This document shows, in pieces, positions 17,416-26,302 of a stretch of DNA of 34,343 nucleotides. The stretch spans positions 35,253 through 69,595 of the forward strand of contig DBTR01000035.1 in assembly GCA_002307145.1 (NCBI GenBank), in the 5' to 3' direction. The notes below the pieces were generated by a model. The model had not been told where the DNA came from. It saw only the letters and a list, made by a program, of their open reading frames with translations, and searched no databases. Numbering within the stretch: the first letter of the stretch is position 1; each line of letters begins with the position of its first letter. This DNA comes from Rhodospirillum sp. UBA1311. GTDB taxonomy: Bacteria; Pseudomonadota; Alphaproteobacteria; Rhodospirillales; Rhodospirillaceae. Position numbers and translations under genes: made by a program.

Positions 17416-17811
17416 ATGCCTCTCAAGCTTACGCTCCGACGCCACGAGAAGATCCTGATCGGCAACGCCGTTCTCCAAAACGGCGAGGCCAAATCCGAGT
17501 TCGTGGTCCTCAACCATGTGCCGGTGCTGCGGGAAAAGGACATGATGTCCGAAGCCGAAGCCGATACCGTGGCGAAAAAGATCTATTTCACGATCCTCAA
17601 TATGTACGTCTCCCCGGAACAGGAGCGGAGTTTCCACAAATTTTACTTTTTGCTGTTAAAGCAATTGATGGTGATGCCGCTCGGTGACGAGGGTTTGGAC
17701 CTGATGATGGAAACTTCGGAACACATCATTGCCGGGGATCACTACAAGGCTCTGAAGTCCTGTCGTAAGTTGATCGAATTCGAGGCGGAGGTTCTGTCCC
17801 ATGGCGAATGA
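17416..17811 (+). CDS. flbT: Flagellar biosynthesis repressor FlbT
   Basis: 131 residues, the usual FlbT length. Hallmarks are the start PLKLTLRRHEKILIGNAVLQNG, LNHVPVLREKDMMSEAEADT and a C-terminal helical part with LLLKQLMVMPLGDEGLDLMM. In Caulobacter FlbT destabilises flagellin mRNA, working with FlaF to match flagellin output to hook-basal-body completion. Here it sits directly after flagellin and shares 11 bases with flaF (17801-17811), so the two are translationally coupled. The protein is cytoplasmic and has no export signal. Confidence 0.93.
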   Translation: MPLKLTLRRHEKILIGNAVLQNGEAKSEFVVLNHVPVLREKDMMSEAEADTVAKKIYFTILNMYVSPEQERSFHKFYFLLLKQLMVMPLGDEGLDLMMETSEHIIAGDHYKALKSCRKLIEFEAEVLSHGE

Positions 17812-18184
17812 ACAATTGCGGGCTTACCAGCAGACCCAGCAGGCCAACCTGACCGGGCGCGATCTGGAGGCGATGGCGTTCACCCGCGCCGCGCTCAAGC
17901 TTGAGGACGCGAAGAAGCTCACCGACAAGCCCACCGAATTCGGCAAGGCGTTGCGGTTCAACCACCTGCTCTGGACGATCATCCAGGCCGACATCGTCGA
18001 GCCGGAGAACAAGCTGCCGCCGGAGATCAAGGCCAACATCATGTCGTTGAGCATCTTCGTCGACAAGCAGACCGCCAAGGCGCTGGGTTCGCGCAACCCG
18101 TCCGACCTCGAAACCCTGATCAACATCAATCGCAATCTCGCGGCCGGCCTGCGCACCAAGCCGGATGAAGCCGCCGTCGGCTGA
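17801..18184 (+). CDS. flaF: Flagellar biosynthesis regulator FlaF
   Basis: 127 residues. FlaF features include RDLEAMAFTRAALKLEDAK, FGKALRFNHLLWTIIQADI, LPPEIKANIMSLSIFVDKQT and the ending LETLININRNLAAGL. The family promotes flagellin synthesis or secretion and counteracts FlbT in Caulobacter. The ATG lies inside the 3' end of flbT, giving an 11-base overlap. The C-terminal half closely resembles the product of a second gene at 29139-29489, so this genome carries at least two FlaF-family proteins. Confidence 0.93.
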   Translation: MANEQLRAYQQTQQANLTGRDLEAMAFTRAALKLEDAKKLTDKPTEFGKALRFNHLLWTIIQADIVEPENKLPPEIKANIMSLSIFVDKQTAKALGSRNPSDLETLININRNLAAGLRTKPDEAAVG

Positions 18185-18207
18185 CGACGCGCCTGGAGGC
18201 CCGACCG

Positions 18208-20700
18208 GTGCCTGTCGCCGAGGGATTCTACGCACAAGATCTGTTTATCGACGCCGCCAGGCCGGGGCTCGCTCCGGCCTGGCGGCGTTTGCAATTGGGC
18301 GATGCCGAAGGCGCGGCGCTTCTGGTCGAGGGAATCGACGGCGCGCGGGTGGGCTGGGGCGCGCTGGCGCAGATCGCGGCGGCGATCGCGGTGGAGCAGG
18401 ACGACCTCGCCGCTGCGAGCCGCGTCCTCGCCGAGGCGGTGACGCGGGTGGTCAATCCCCGCGAACGCGCCGCGCTGGCCTTCCAGCTCGGTCTCTGTTC
18501 CCAGGCTCGGGGAGATGCCGACGCCGCCCGTGCGGCGTTCGACTGCGCCGCCGAGGCGCAGCCCGGGCGCGCGGCTACCGAGCGCGCCCGCGCCGAGTTC
18601 GCCTGGGCCACGGGCGGCGTGGCGGCAGGGCGGCTCGCCTTCGCCACGGCGACGCGGTTGGCGGACGTTCCCGAGGTCTGGGCGGCATGGGCGCGGCACG
18701 AACGTGCGGCGGATGCCGAGGACGAGGCCCGCGCGGTTCTCGACGCGGCTCTCGACCGTCATCCCGGCGACGCCGACCTGACCAACATCCTCACCGCATG
18801 GTTCCTCAAGCAGAAACGCTATGCCGAAGCTTTCGCCACGGTCGCCGGCGTGACCGGCGAGGCGGCGGGCCACCCGTTCGTGCTGAGCAATCGCGGCAAC
18901 GCGCTGCTCGGCCTGCGTCGCTTCGCCGAGGCGGACGCCTGTTTCCAGGCGGCGCTGGAAGCGCAACCGGCGTTCTTCGAGGCGACGTTCGGACGCGCCA
19001 TGGTCGCGTTCGATGCCGGCGATGCGGCGGCTGCGGAATCCGGTCTGCGCGAGGCCTTGCGCCTGCGTCCGGCGCATGTCGAGGCGCGGCTGCGACTCTC
19101 GGACGTGCGCGCGCAGGTCGAGAGTCCGGCAGCGGGGATCGCGATTCTCAAGGAAATCCTCGCCGAGGATCCGAATTGCTTCGCCGCCCATTACCAGGTC
19201 GCCGTCCTCTATTTCCTCGCCGATCTCTACGACGACGCGGAGCGCCACGCGCGCCGCGCCCTTGCCCTCGACCCGCTGGCGAAGGAGTTGTTCGATCTCC
19301 TCGGGCTGCTGCTGCTCAATCGCGGCGAACGCAATGCCGCCAGCGAATCCTTCGCCGAGGCCCAATCCGTGATCGGACCGGGCTCGGCATCCTACGCGTC
19401 GAACTGGGCCTACACCCTGCATTACGATCCGCTTGCGGCGAAGGACGCCGTTCTTGCCGCGCACCGCGCCTATGGCGCGCGCTTCGGCGGCGAGGGCGAC
19501 GATCCGTCGTGGCGCTTCGCGAACTCGCCCGAGCCCGGGCGGCGGCTGCGGGTCGGCTATATCTCGCCCGATTTCCGCGCCCATTCGGTCGCGTTCTTCG
19601 CCGCGCCGCTGTTCTCCGGCCACGATCGCGCCAACGTCGAGGTGTTCGCCTACAGCAGCACCACCAAGCGCGACCCGATGACCGGTTGGATCGCCGAGAC
19701 CGTCGACGGCTGGCGCGACATCGCGGCGTTGACCGCCGAGGAAACCCGCGCGCTGATCCACGCCGACGAAATCGACATTCTCGTCGACCTCGCCGGTCAT
19801 ACCGCCAACAATCCGCTGCCGGTATTCGCGCGCCGCGCGGCGCCTGTACAGGTCAACTACATCGGCTATCCCGACACCACCGGCCTGCCCGCGATGGACT
19901 ATCGCATCGTCGATGCGATCACCGATCCCCCCGGGGCCGAGGCGTTCGCGACCGAGACCCTGGTCCGCCTGCCGCGCGCCTTCCTCTGCTACCGGCCGGT
20001 TCCCGATACGCCGCCGGTGACTGCCGGTCCGGTCGCGCGCGGCGAGCCGTTCACCTTCGGCACCTTCAACACCGGCCTCAAGCTCAACGAGCCGCTGTTC
20101 GACGCCTGGGCGGAAATCCTCCGCGCGGTGCCGGAGTCCCGCCTGCTGCTCAAGGCGAAGCAATACCGCACCGAATCGGCGCGCGCGTGGGTGATGCGGG
20201 CGTTCACCCGGCGCGGCATAGCGGCCGAACGGATCACCGTGATGGCGTTCGCGCCGACGCTCGGGTCCCATCTCGAACTCTACGACCGCGTCGACCTTGC
20301 CCTCGACACTTTCCCCTACGCGGGCACCACCACGACCTGCGAGGCGCTCTCGATGGGGGTCGCGGTGCTGGGCCTCAAGGGCGACCGCCACTGCGCCCGG
20401 GTTGGGGAAAGCCTGCTCGGAGCGCTCGGCATCGACGGTGCGTTCGTTGCCGACGATGTCGCCGACTACGTCGCGCGGGCCGTTGACCTCGCCGGGCGGC
20501 GCGACGAACTTTCCGCCCTGCGCCCGGAAATCCGGCGTCGCCTGCTCGCCTCCGAACTCTGCGACGAGCCCGGCCTGGTGCGCGCCGTCGAGGCCGCCTA
20601 CCGCGAGATGTGGCGAAAGTGGTGCGCCGACGGACCTCGTTGCGGCCTCGGGCCGTCGCGCTTCGACCGCGAACGGGAAGCGCAATGCGCAAGGCGTTGA
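18208..20700 (+). CDS. TPR-GT41 protein, SPINDLY/O-GlcNAc transferase-like (right copy)
   Basis: 830 residues from a GTG with GGAGG 9 bases upstream. A long TPR region (about 50-420) is followed by a GT41 domain: RVGYISPDFRAHSVAFFAAPL with H459, DILVDLAGHTANNPLPVFARR (523-543), VNYIGYPDTTGLPAMDYRI (549-567), FGTFNTGLKLNEPLFDAW, SRLLLKAKQY (644-653) and DLALDTFPYAGTTTTCEALSMGV (697-719). The DTFPYAGTTTTCE and SRLLLKAKQY segments are more like plant SPINDLY (a protein O-fucosyltransferase) than animal O-GlcNAc transferase. It is only distantly similar to the left-hand GT41 protein, so the two probably differ in acceptor site or donor. It follows flaF by 23 bases and overlaps the next gene by 16, forming one likely operon with them. 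Confidence 0.92.
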   Translation: MPVAEGFYAQDLFIDAARPGLAPAWRRLQLGDAEGAALLVEGIDGARVGWGALAQIAAAIAVEQDDLAAASRVLAEAVTRVVNPRERAALAFQLGLCSQARGDADAARAAFDCAAEAQPGRAATERARAEFAWATGGVAAGRLAFATATRLADVPEVWAAWARHERAADAEDEARAVLDAALDRHPGDADLTNILTAWFLKQKRYAEAFATVAGVTGEAAGHPFVLSNRGNALLGLRRFAEADACFQAALEAQPAFFEATFGRAMVAFDAGDAAAAESGLREALRLRPAHVEARLRLSDVRAQVESPAAGIAILKEILAEDPNCFAAHYQVAVLYFLADLYDDAERHARRALALDPLAKELFDLLGLLLLNRGERNAASESFAEAQSVIGPGSASYASNWAYTLHYDPLAAKDAVLAAHRAYGARFGGEGDDPSWRFANSPEPGRRLRVGYISPDFRAHSVAFFAAPLFSGHDRANVEVFAYSSTTKRDPMTGWIAETVDGWRDIAALTAEETRALIHADEIDILVDLAGHTANNPLPVFARRAAPVQVNYIGYPDTTGLPAMDYRIVDAITDPPGAEAFATETLVRLPRAFLCYRPVPDTPPVTAGPVARGEPFTFGTFNTGLKLNEPLFDAWAEILRAVPESRLLLKAKQYRTESARAWVMRAFTRRGIAAERITVMAFAPTLGSHLELYDRVDLALDTFPYAGTTTTCEALSMGVAVLGLKGDRHCARVGESLLGALGIDGAFVADDVADYVARAVDLAGRRDELSALRPEIRRRLLASELCDEPGLVRAVEAAYREMWRKWCADGPRCGLGPSRFDREREAQCARR

Positions 20701-22103
20701 TCCTCGCCATGGGCTACCTTGAGGCGGGCCTCGACGCGGCGGCGCGGGACGCCGCGCGCGAAGCGCTCGATGCGGGCGCGGACGACGGCGAAACCCATTT
20801 CATCCTCGGCTGCGCGCTCGAACGTCTGGAGCAACCCGACGCCGCGTTGCCCCACCTCCGCCGCGCCGCCGCGCTGTGCCCCGACGACGCGACGATCCGT
20901 CATGCCCTCGGCCTCTGCCTTTATCGCCGGGGCGCGCCGGAGGAGGCGCTCGGCCACCTCCGTGCCGCCGCCGTCGACGCCAATCCCGACTTCGCCGAAA
21001 CCCTCGGCGCGTGCCTGATGACCCTGCTGCGTCCCGACGAGGCCGAGCCCCATCTCCGCCGCGTCGCCGAGGCGCGGCCGCACGATCCGACCGCCTGGGC
21101 CAACCTCGGCGCGGCGCTGGTCGACGTCAACCGCTGCGAGGACGCGATCGCGGCGTGCGATCGCGCTCTCGCCATCGACCCCGATCATGTCGAGGCGCAT
21201 ATGTCGCGCGCCCTCGCCAACCTGCTGGCAGGCGATTGGGCGGCGGCCTGGCCCGAGTACGAATGGCGCTGGCAACGTCCGGTGTTCGCCGCCGCCTATC
21301 CCGAGACCTCCTGCCCGCGCTGGCGTGGCGAGGTGCTTGGATCCGGCGCGCAACTCTGGGTGCGGGGCGAGCAGGGGTTCGGCGACCATGTGCAGTTCGC
21401 CCGCTTCGTGCCGCTCGCGGCGGCGCGCGCCAACTGCCCGGTGGTGGTCTCCGCGCCGCCCGCGTTGCACCGCCTGCTGGGCGGGATCCCGGGGGTCGCG
21501 GCCTGCGTCGCCACCAACGCCGCGCCGCCGGGCGCGAGCGCCTGCATCCCGATGATGAGCCTGCCCGGCCTGTTCGGCACCGTGCCCGGGACCGTGCCTG
21601 GGCCGTTCCCCTATCTGGCCGCGCCCGAACTGCCCTGTCTGCCCGATGCGGGCGGGCGGCCGCGCGTCGGCGTGGTTTGGGGCGACAAGCCGAAGCCGCG
21701 CAGCCGCGCCATCGACCCGAACCTCGTCGCCGCCGCGCTCGACGGTCTCGGCCTCGCGGTGTTCAGCCTCCAGGCCGACGATCGTGCCGACGACATTCCC
21801 GCCGGGTCGGGGTGGATCGACCTGCGCGCCGAGATGACCGACTTCGCCGCCACCGCAGCCCTGATCGGGCAGATGGACGCAGTGATCAGCGTCGACACCG
21901 CCGCGCTGCATCTCGCGGGGGGGCTCGGCGTGCCGGTCTATATCCTGCTGGTGAAGGGCGCCGATTGGCGCTGGATGCGCGATCGCGATCGCACCCCCTG
22001 GTATCCCTCGGCGCGGCTGCTGCGCCAGGAGCGGCCGCGCGACTGGTCGCGGCCGCTGGCGGAGTTGCGGGCGGCGCTCGCCGCCCGCGATTACGACAGA
22101 TAG
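20685..22103 (+). CDS. TPR protein with GT9-like C-terminal domain (right copy)
   Basis: 472 residues from the ATG at 20685 (GGGAAG just upstream), starting inside the GT41 gene. TPR repeats fill about 1-180 (THFILGCALERLEQPDAALPHLRRA, TAWANLGAALVDVNRCEDAIAACDRAL). The C-terminal GT-B-like domain has LWVRGEQGFGDHVQFARFVP, PRVGVVWGDKPKP, DAVISVDTAALHLAGGLGVPVYILLV, DWRWMRDRDRTPWYPSARLLRQ and a final DW. It matches the left-hand gene at 12814 motif for motif but with many differences, so it is an old paralogue or independent recruit. Its tail overlaps the convergent flgL gene by 13 bases. A role in assembling or extending the flagellin glycan is inferred from position. Confidence 0.83.
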   Translation: MRKALILAMGYLEAGLDAAARDAAREALDAGADDGETHFILGCALERLEQPDAALPHLRRAAALCPDDATIRHALGLCLYRRGAPEEALGHLRAAAVDANPDFAETLGACLMTLLRPDEAEPHLRRVAEARPHDPTAWANLGAALVDVNRCEDAIAACDRALAIDPDHVEAHMSRALANLLAGDWAAAWPEYEWRWQRPVFAAAYPETSCPRWRGEVLGSGAQLWVRGEQGFGDHVQFARFVPLAAARANCPVVVSAPPALHRLLGGIPGVAACVATNAAPPGASACIPMMSLPGLFGTVPGTVPGPFPYLAAPELPCLPDAGGRPRVGVVWGDKPKPRSRAIDPNLVAAALDGLGLAVFSLQADDRADDIPAGSGWIDLRAEMTDFAATAALIGQMDAVISVDTAALHLAGGLGVPVYILLVKGADWRWMRDRDRTPWYPSARLLRQERPRDWSRPLAELRAALAARDYDR

Positions 22104-23623
22104 TTGAGCAGCGACAGGTTGTTGACCATGCTCATCGCGGCGTAGGAATACTGCAGCGCGTTGGCTTCGTCGTTGATCTTCACCGCCACTTCGGTGACGT
22201 CGGCGTTCTCCATTTCGCCCGCGCGGGTCTGGTAGAACGACACCTGGGTCTTCTGCCGGTCCATCGCGTTCGAGAGCACGATCTGATTGCTCGCCAGCAG
22301 GTTTTCCAGGCGGCCGAAATCCTGGCCGTTCTCCGTGGTGTTTCCCGCCGAATGGTCGATCGCGTCGGTGATCACGCCGAGCGCCTGGTTGAGGCGCCGC
22401 GTCAGCTCGACGCCGTCGACGTTGCCGCTGCCGTCGTCGGGCATTCCCTGGCAGACCATGCCAAGCGCCCGGAACGCCTTCTCCACCGCACCGTCCTTGG
22501 CGTTGATTCCGAATTCCACGGTGCGGGTTTCGTCGACGCGGTGCTGCACCACGGTCTCGCCGCCCTTGTAGTAGATGTCGTTGCTGATCTGCACCGCATG
22601 CGGCGCGGTCAGGGTCTCGTTGACCGGCGGCGGATTGACGGTGAGGGTCCTGCCGTCCATCGAGATGCCGGTGACGGTGTAGGTGCGCGCGTTGTTGTCG
22701 CTGCCGGTGACGGTGATCGGGCCGGGCTGGATCGACGGCACGGTGATCTCGGTGCCAGCCGCGCCGACGCCGTCGGCGGCGATCGAGGGATCGACGGTGA
22801 GGGTCTTGCCGTCGGTGGACATCGATTTCACGGTGTAGAAGCGGTCGTCGCCCGCGACGCCCGAGCCGCCGACCTGGATCGTCATCCCCGCCTGGACGTT
22901 CGCGAACGCGCCCGCAGTGGTCGCGGCGATCGTGCCGCTGGCGGCGGTGAAGGTCACCGCGCCGGTGTCGGCGGCGGTGTAGTGCTGGAGATTGAAGGCG
23001 TCGGCGGTGGCTGCGGTGATCGTGCCCGCGCTCGAAAAGGCGAGGTTGCCGGTATCCGCCGAAGTCACCTGGGTGTTGTTCATGTGCGCGAAGCGGGATT
23101 CCGGCGCGGTGACGGTGTTGCCGTCGTAGACGCTCTGGAAGCCCGAGAGCGAGGTGTAGGGCACCTCGACCGGCACCGTATCGGCCTTGCCGCCCGCGAA
23201 CAGGTACTGACCGTCGAGCTTGGTGTCGAAGTAGTCCTCGACGTCCTTCATCGTGTTGAAGGCGCGCTGCTGGAGATCCTTGAAGTTGTTGATCTCTTCG
23301 TCGCTCATCGTGGTGAGGTCGCGACCGAGGTACTGGGAGAGGTCGTCGCGGAAGGTCTTGAGCGACTCCCGCGCGCTCGACACCGAGTTGTTCATCGCGG
23401 TCAGCCGGGTGTTGGCGACGGTGTTGGCGGTGATGAACGCCTGGGTGCGCGAGGCCTGGTTCTCGATGTTGATCAGGCGCAGGGAATCGCTCGAAATCCC
23501 GGTGTAGTCCTGCGACTTCTTCTTGGTCGAGAGCTGCGTCTGGAGATCGTAGACGTTCTTCTGCGTCTGCATCAGGCGCGAGGTAAGCAGGTTGTGCGCG
23601 GCGAGCGTTGGAACCTGGGACAT
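22091..23623 (-). CDS. flgL: Flagellar hook-filament junction protein FlgL (HAP3)
   Basis: 510 residues, longer than the roughly 300 of enterobacterial FlgL. The ends are flagellin-like: SQVPTLAAHNLLTSRLMQTQKNVYDLQTQLSTKKKSQDY (2-40) and ALQYSYAAMSMVNNLSLLNYLS at the C-terminus. FDTKLDGQYLFAGGKAD (132-148) is the FlgL signature. The extra length is an insertion at about 185-335 with two pairs of internal repeats (separate entry). FlgL joins the hook-associated FlgK to the filament. GGGAG precedes the ATG, and 13 bases separate the start from the flgK stop, so it is last in the flgI-flgJ-flgN-flgK-flgL operon. Confidence 0.93.
   Translation of the reverse strand: MSQVPTLAAHNLLTSRLMQTQKNVYDLQTQLSTKKKSQDYTGISSDSLRLINIENQASRTQAFITANTVANTRLTAMNNSVSSARESLKTFRDDLSQYLGRDLTTMSDEEINNFKDLQQRAFNTMKDVEDYFDTKLDGQYLFAGGKADTVPVEVPYTSLSGFQSVYDGNTVTAPESRFAHMNNTQVTSADTGNLAFSSAGTITAATADAFNLQHYTAADTGAVTFTAASGTIAATTAGAFANVQAGMTIQVGGSGVAGDDRFYTVKSMSTDGKTLTVDPSIAADGVGAAGTEITVPSIQPGPITVTGSDNNARTYTVTGISMDGRTLTVNPPPVNETLTAPHAVQISNDIYYKGGETVVQHRVDETRTVEFGINAKDGAVEKAFRALGMVCQGMPDDGSGNVDGVELTRRLNQALGVITDAIDHSAGNTTENGQDFGRLENLLASNQIVLSNAMDRQKTQVSFYQTRAGEMENADVTEVAVKINDEANALQYSYAAMSMVNNLSLLNYLS
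22634..23059 (-). repeat. Internal repeats in the FlgL insertion
   Basis: Encodes FlgL residues 189-330. Two adjacent units share ADTG...F..A.GTI.AAT..AF (189-210 and 218-240), and two further units share YTV...S.DG.TLTV.P (263-279 and 315-331). The pattern suggests a duplicated beta-rich surface domain inserted into the variable part of the protein. Confidence 0.7.
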
Positions 23624-23636
23624 CGGGTTTCTCCCG

Positions 23637-25790
23637 TCAGGTCGTGATGTTGTTAAGGATATCGAACAGCTGCGTGCTGGTGGTGATCACCCGCGCTGCC
23701 GCCGAATAGGCCTGCTGATAAATGATCAGCTGAGTGAGTTCTTCGTCGAGGTTGACGCCGCTGGTTTGGCCCTGCTTGAGGGTCAGCGAGTCGAGAAGGG
23801 TCTGCTGCGTCGTGCTCTGGCCTTCCATGCGCGACGCGGCGGTCGAGCTTTGCGACAGGATCGAGGCGGCGTACTGGCTGAAGGTCTGGGTGCCGCCCGC
23901 GAGCGCGCCGGTCTCGCCGAACTTGACCGTGCTGTCGAACACCTTGGCCAGCGCGTTGGCGATCGAATTGTCGCCCGAGCCGAGGCTGTACTGGCCGGTG
24001 TCGGCGTTCCGCTGCAGCACGCCCGAGGAGAGCAGGGACGGATTGGCGAACAGGTCGTCGCGGACCTTGATGTCCGTGGAGTTGCCGGAAACCGAAGGGC
24101 CGACGCCGATCCGCGACAGCACCCCCGCATTGGTGGTTTCGGCGACGTTCAGTTCCTTGCCGTCGTTCTGGAGGATGCGCAGGCGCACTCCCGAACCCTC
24201 GTTGACCACGCTCGCGGTGATGTTGGCGGCGGCGAGGCTGGGGTCGGCGTTGATCTTCGCGGCGATCGACTGGATCGTGTCCTGCGGCCCGATCGCGATC
24301 GTCGCGACCGACGGGCTGCCGGTCATGCCGATTTCCATGGCCGAGGTCGTCGAGGCCTTCCAGCCCTTCGACACCACGTTGGAATCGTAGAGGTAGTTGG
24401 CGCTGTCGTTGACGTAGAAGTCGTTCAGCCCGAAGAAGTTCGAGAATCCCGAGGCGGTCTGGTCGGTGAGGCCGTCGCCGTTGGAATCGAAGGCGATCTT
24501 CATGTCGGCGGGGGCGTTGACGGCGTCCTCGTCGCGCATCGCGAAGCCGACGGTTTCGGTCGAGGGGATCGCGACGTTGACGTGGCCGTCGGAATCCACC
24601 GAGGCCCAGGTCACCGGCGTGCCGTTGTTGTAGTCGGTAAAGAAGCTGTTGAGCGCGTCGACCACGTCGTTGACCGAGCCCGAACTGCCGCCCAGCTCGG
24701 TCTTGAGGGTCGACTGCGCCGCCTGGGTGCCGTCGGCGTTGTAGAGCACCAGTTGCACGTCGCCCGCGCCCAGGGTGATCTGCTGGTTCGCCGGGTCGAT
24801 GAAGGTGCGGGTGCCGTTGAAGGTCTGGGCGAGTTCCGGATAGGGGGTGCCGCGGTTGTGGGCGGCGTTGAGCGCGTCCTTCATCTGGCTCGCGAGCTGG
24901 TCGATCTCGGCCTGCATTCCGGCCAAGGTCGTGTCGCGCATGTTGACGTAGCCGGCGATCGATCCGCCCTTGATCTGCGAGGTGATGTCGACGCCGTTGG
25001 CGGTGATGCCGTTGAAGTTGCCGGCCTCGTAGGTCAGCCCCGCGTCGGTCTTGGTCACCGCCATGTGCGAGAGCGTCACCGGGTTCTTGTCGAGCAGGCT
25101 GCTGCCCGAGGTGGTGAGCAGGATCACCTCGCCGGAATCGCGCTTGAAGTAGCTGAAATCCATGTAGCCCGCGAGGTCGGTGAGCGCCTGGTCGCGCTGG
25201 TCCTCAAGGTCGCCGGTGTCCTGGAACGTATTCTGGTTGCGGACGATTTCGGCATTCAACGTGTCGATCCGGCCGAGCAGGTCGTTGACGCTCTGGACGT
25301 CGGATTCGATCGAGCGGTCGGCGTCGAGGCGCAGGTCCTGGATCGTCTGCGACATCCGGTTGAGCTGGTCGGCAACATCTGCCGCCGAGTTCACGGTGTT
25401 GGACGCCTGGGTGATGTCGGAGACGTCGAGGCCGAGGGTTTCGAACTGGCTCGCGAGGTCGGAGATCCGGTGCGCGATCGAGGAATTGTCGGCGGGCGTG
25501 CCGAAGCTGTCCTGGATCCGGCTGTAGTAGCTGGTCTGAACCGAATAGTCGCCCGCCATCGCTGCCTCGCGGCGGATGTCGCGCATCAGGCTTTCGTCGA
25601 CGTTGCGGGTCAGGGCCTTGGCGCGCACGCCGACGCCGGTGCCGCCCAGCACCTGGCTCTCCTGCACGAAGATCTTGCGCGTATAGCCCTTGGTGTTGAC
25701 GTTCGAAATGTTCCGCGAAACCGAATCCAACCCCTGTTGGGCGGTCGTCAGTCCGGACATCGCGGCGCCAAGCGCCATTGTGATCGACAT
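23637..25790 (-). CDS. flgK: Flagellar hook-associated protein 1 FlgK
   Basis: 717 residues, longer than the roughly 550 of E. coli FlgK. The N-terminal rod/hook-type motif is MALGAAMSGLTTAQQGLDSVSRNISNVNTKGYTRK (4-38), and the C-terminus has the FlgK family ending GVNLDEELTQLIIYQQAYSAAARVITTSTQLFDILNNI. The Ser/Thr/Asn/Asp-rich middle, including DSNGDGLTDQTASGF, is poorly conserved and looks like an exposed domain. FlgK caps the hook and binds FlgL. GAGGAT precedes the ATG. It lies 38 bases after the flgN-like chaperone gene, which fits co-expression with its export chaperone. Confidence 0.96.
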   Translation of the reverse strand: MSITMALGAAMSGLTTAQQGLDSVSRNISNVNTKGYTRKIFVQESQVLGGTGVGVRAKALTRNVDESLMRDIRREAAMAGDYSVQTSYYSRIQDSFGTPADNSSIAHRISDLASQFETLGLDVSDITQASNTVNSAADVADQLNRMSQTIQDLRLDADRSIESDVQSVNDLLGRIDTLNAEIVRNQNTFQDTGDLEDQRDQALTDLAGYMDFSYFKRDSGEVILLTTSGSSLLDKNPVTLSHMAVTKTDAGLTYEAGNFNGITANGVDITSQIKGGSIAGYVNMRDTTLAGMQAEIDQLASQMKDALNAAHNRGTPYPELAQTFNGTRTFIDPANQQITLGAGDVQLVLYNADGTQAAQSTLKTELGGSSGSVNDVVDALNSFFTDYNNGTPVTWASVDSDGHVNVAIPSTETVGFAMRDEDAVNAPADMKIAFDSNGDGLTDQTASGFSNFFGLNDFYVNDSANYLYDSNVVSKGWKASTTSAMEIGMTGSPSVATIAIGPQDTIQSIAAKINADPSLAAANITASVVNEGSGVRLRILQNDGKELNVAETTNAGVLSRIGVGPSVSGNSTDIKVRDDLFANPSLLSSGVLQRNADTGQYSLGSGDNSIANALAKVFDSTVKFGETGALAGGTQTFSQYAASILSQSSTAASRMEGQSTTQQTLLDSLTLKQGQTSGVNLDEELTQLIIYQQAYSAAARVITTSTQLFDILNNITT

Positions 25791-25828
25791 ATCGGTATCC
25801 TCGCGTTGGAGCGGGGGTTACTGAACCT

Positions 25829-26302
25829 TCAGAGTTCCTTGTTGTAGCTCACCGCAAGCGGCCGCCCGTCGGGCGCGACGCCGTGCAGGGAACCCGAGCG
25901 GCTGTAGACCGTGCCGCGCTCCTGCGCCTTGCGCACTCCCTCGACCACCGCGTGCATTACCCGGTTGGCGGCGTCGATGTTCGCCGAGAGCAGCAGTTCG
26001 TTGCGCATCGCGGCGCGATTGAGGCGCTCGCCGAGTTCGCGCAGGATGGTGCGCTCCTCGGTTTCGAGCAGCTTCAGCATGTCGGGCGCGTCCGCCACCG
26101 CCTGCATCTGGTTGCGGTAGTTGCGGGTCAGCGTCCACTTGTTGGCGGAGAGGGCCTTCACCGTGTCGATGTTGTGGGCGGTGAGCGCGTCGTTTTCCGC
26201 CTCGATCAGGCCCGCGAGGTTGGTCATCACCAGCCGGAGATCGTCGACATTGCGGCGGTCGCGGGGGGCGAGGCGGTCTTCGGTGATGGTCGTGTCGGTC
26301 AT
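25829..26302 (-). CDS. flgN: FlgN-like flagellar export chaperone
   Basis: 157 residues with an excellent AGGAGGG ribosome site; the ATG overlaps the flgJ stop (ATGA). The protein is almost entirely helical: NVDDLRLVMTNLAGLIEAENDALTAHNIDTVKALSANKWTLTRNYRNQM in the first half and ERLNRAAMRNELLLSANIDAANRVMHAVVEGV in the second, then YSRSGSLHGVAPDGRPLAVSYNKEL. This agrees with FlgN, which keeps FlgK and FlgL soluble and delivers them to the export gate. Family similarity is weak by eye, but the position directly before flgK and flgL makes it the best call. Confidence 0.75.
   Translation of the reverse strand: MTDTTITEDRLAPRDRRNVDDLRLVMTNLAGLIEAENDALTAHNIDTVKALSANKWTLTRNYRNQMQAVADAPDMLKLLETEERTILRELGERLNRAAMRNELLLSANIDAANRVMHAVVEGVRKAQERGTVYSRSGSLHGVAPDGRPLAVSYNKEL

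Noticed and set aside
17824..20685. Antisense open frame of about 950 codons opposite the right GT41 gene
   Set aside because: Same codon-shadow composition; the plus strand has a full TPR-GT41 protein with conserved motifs.
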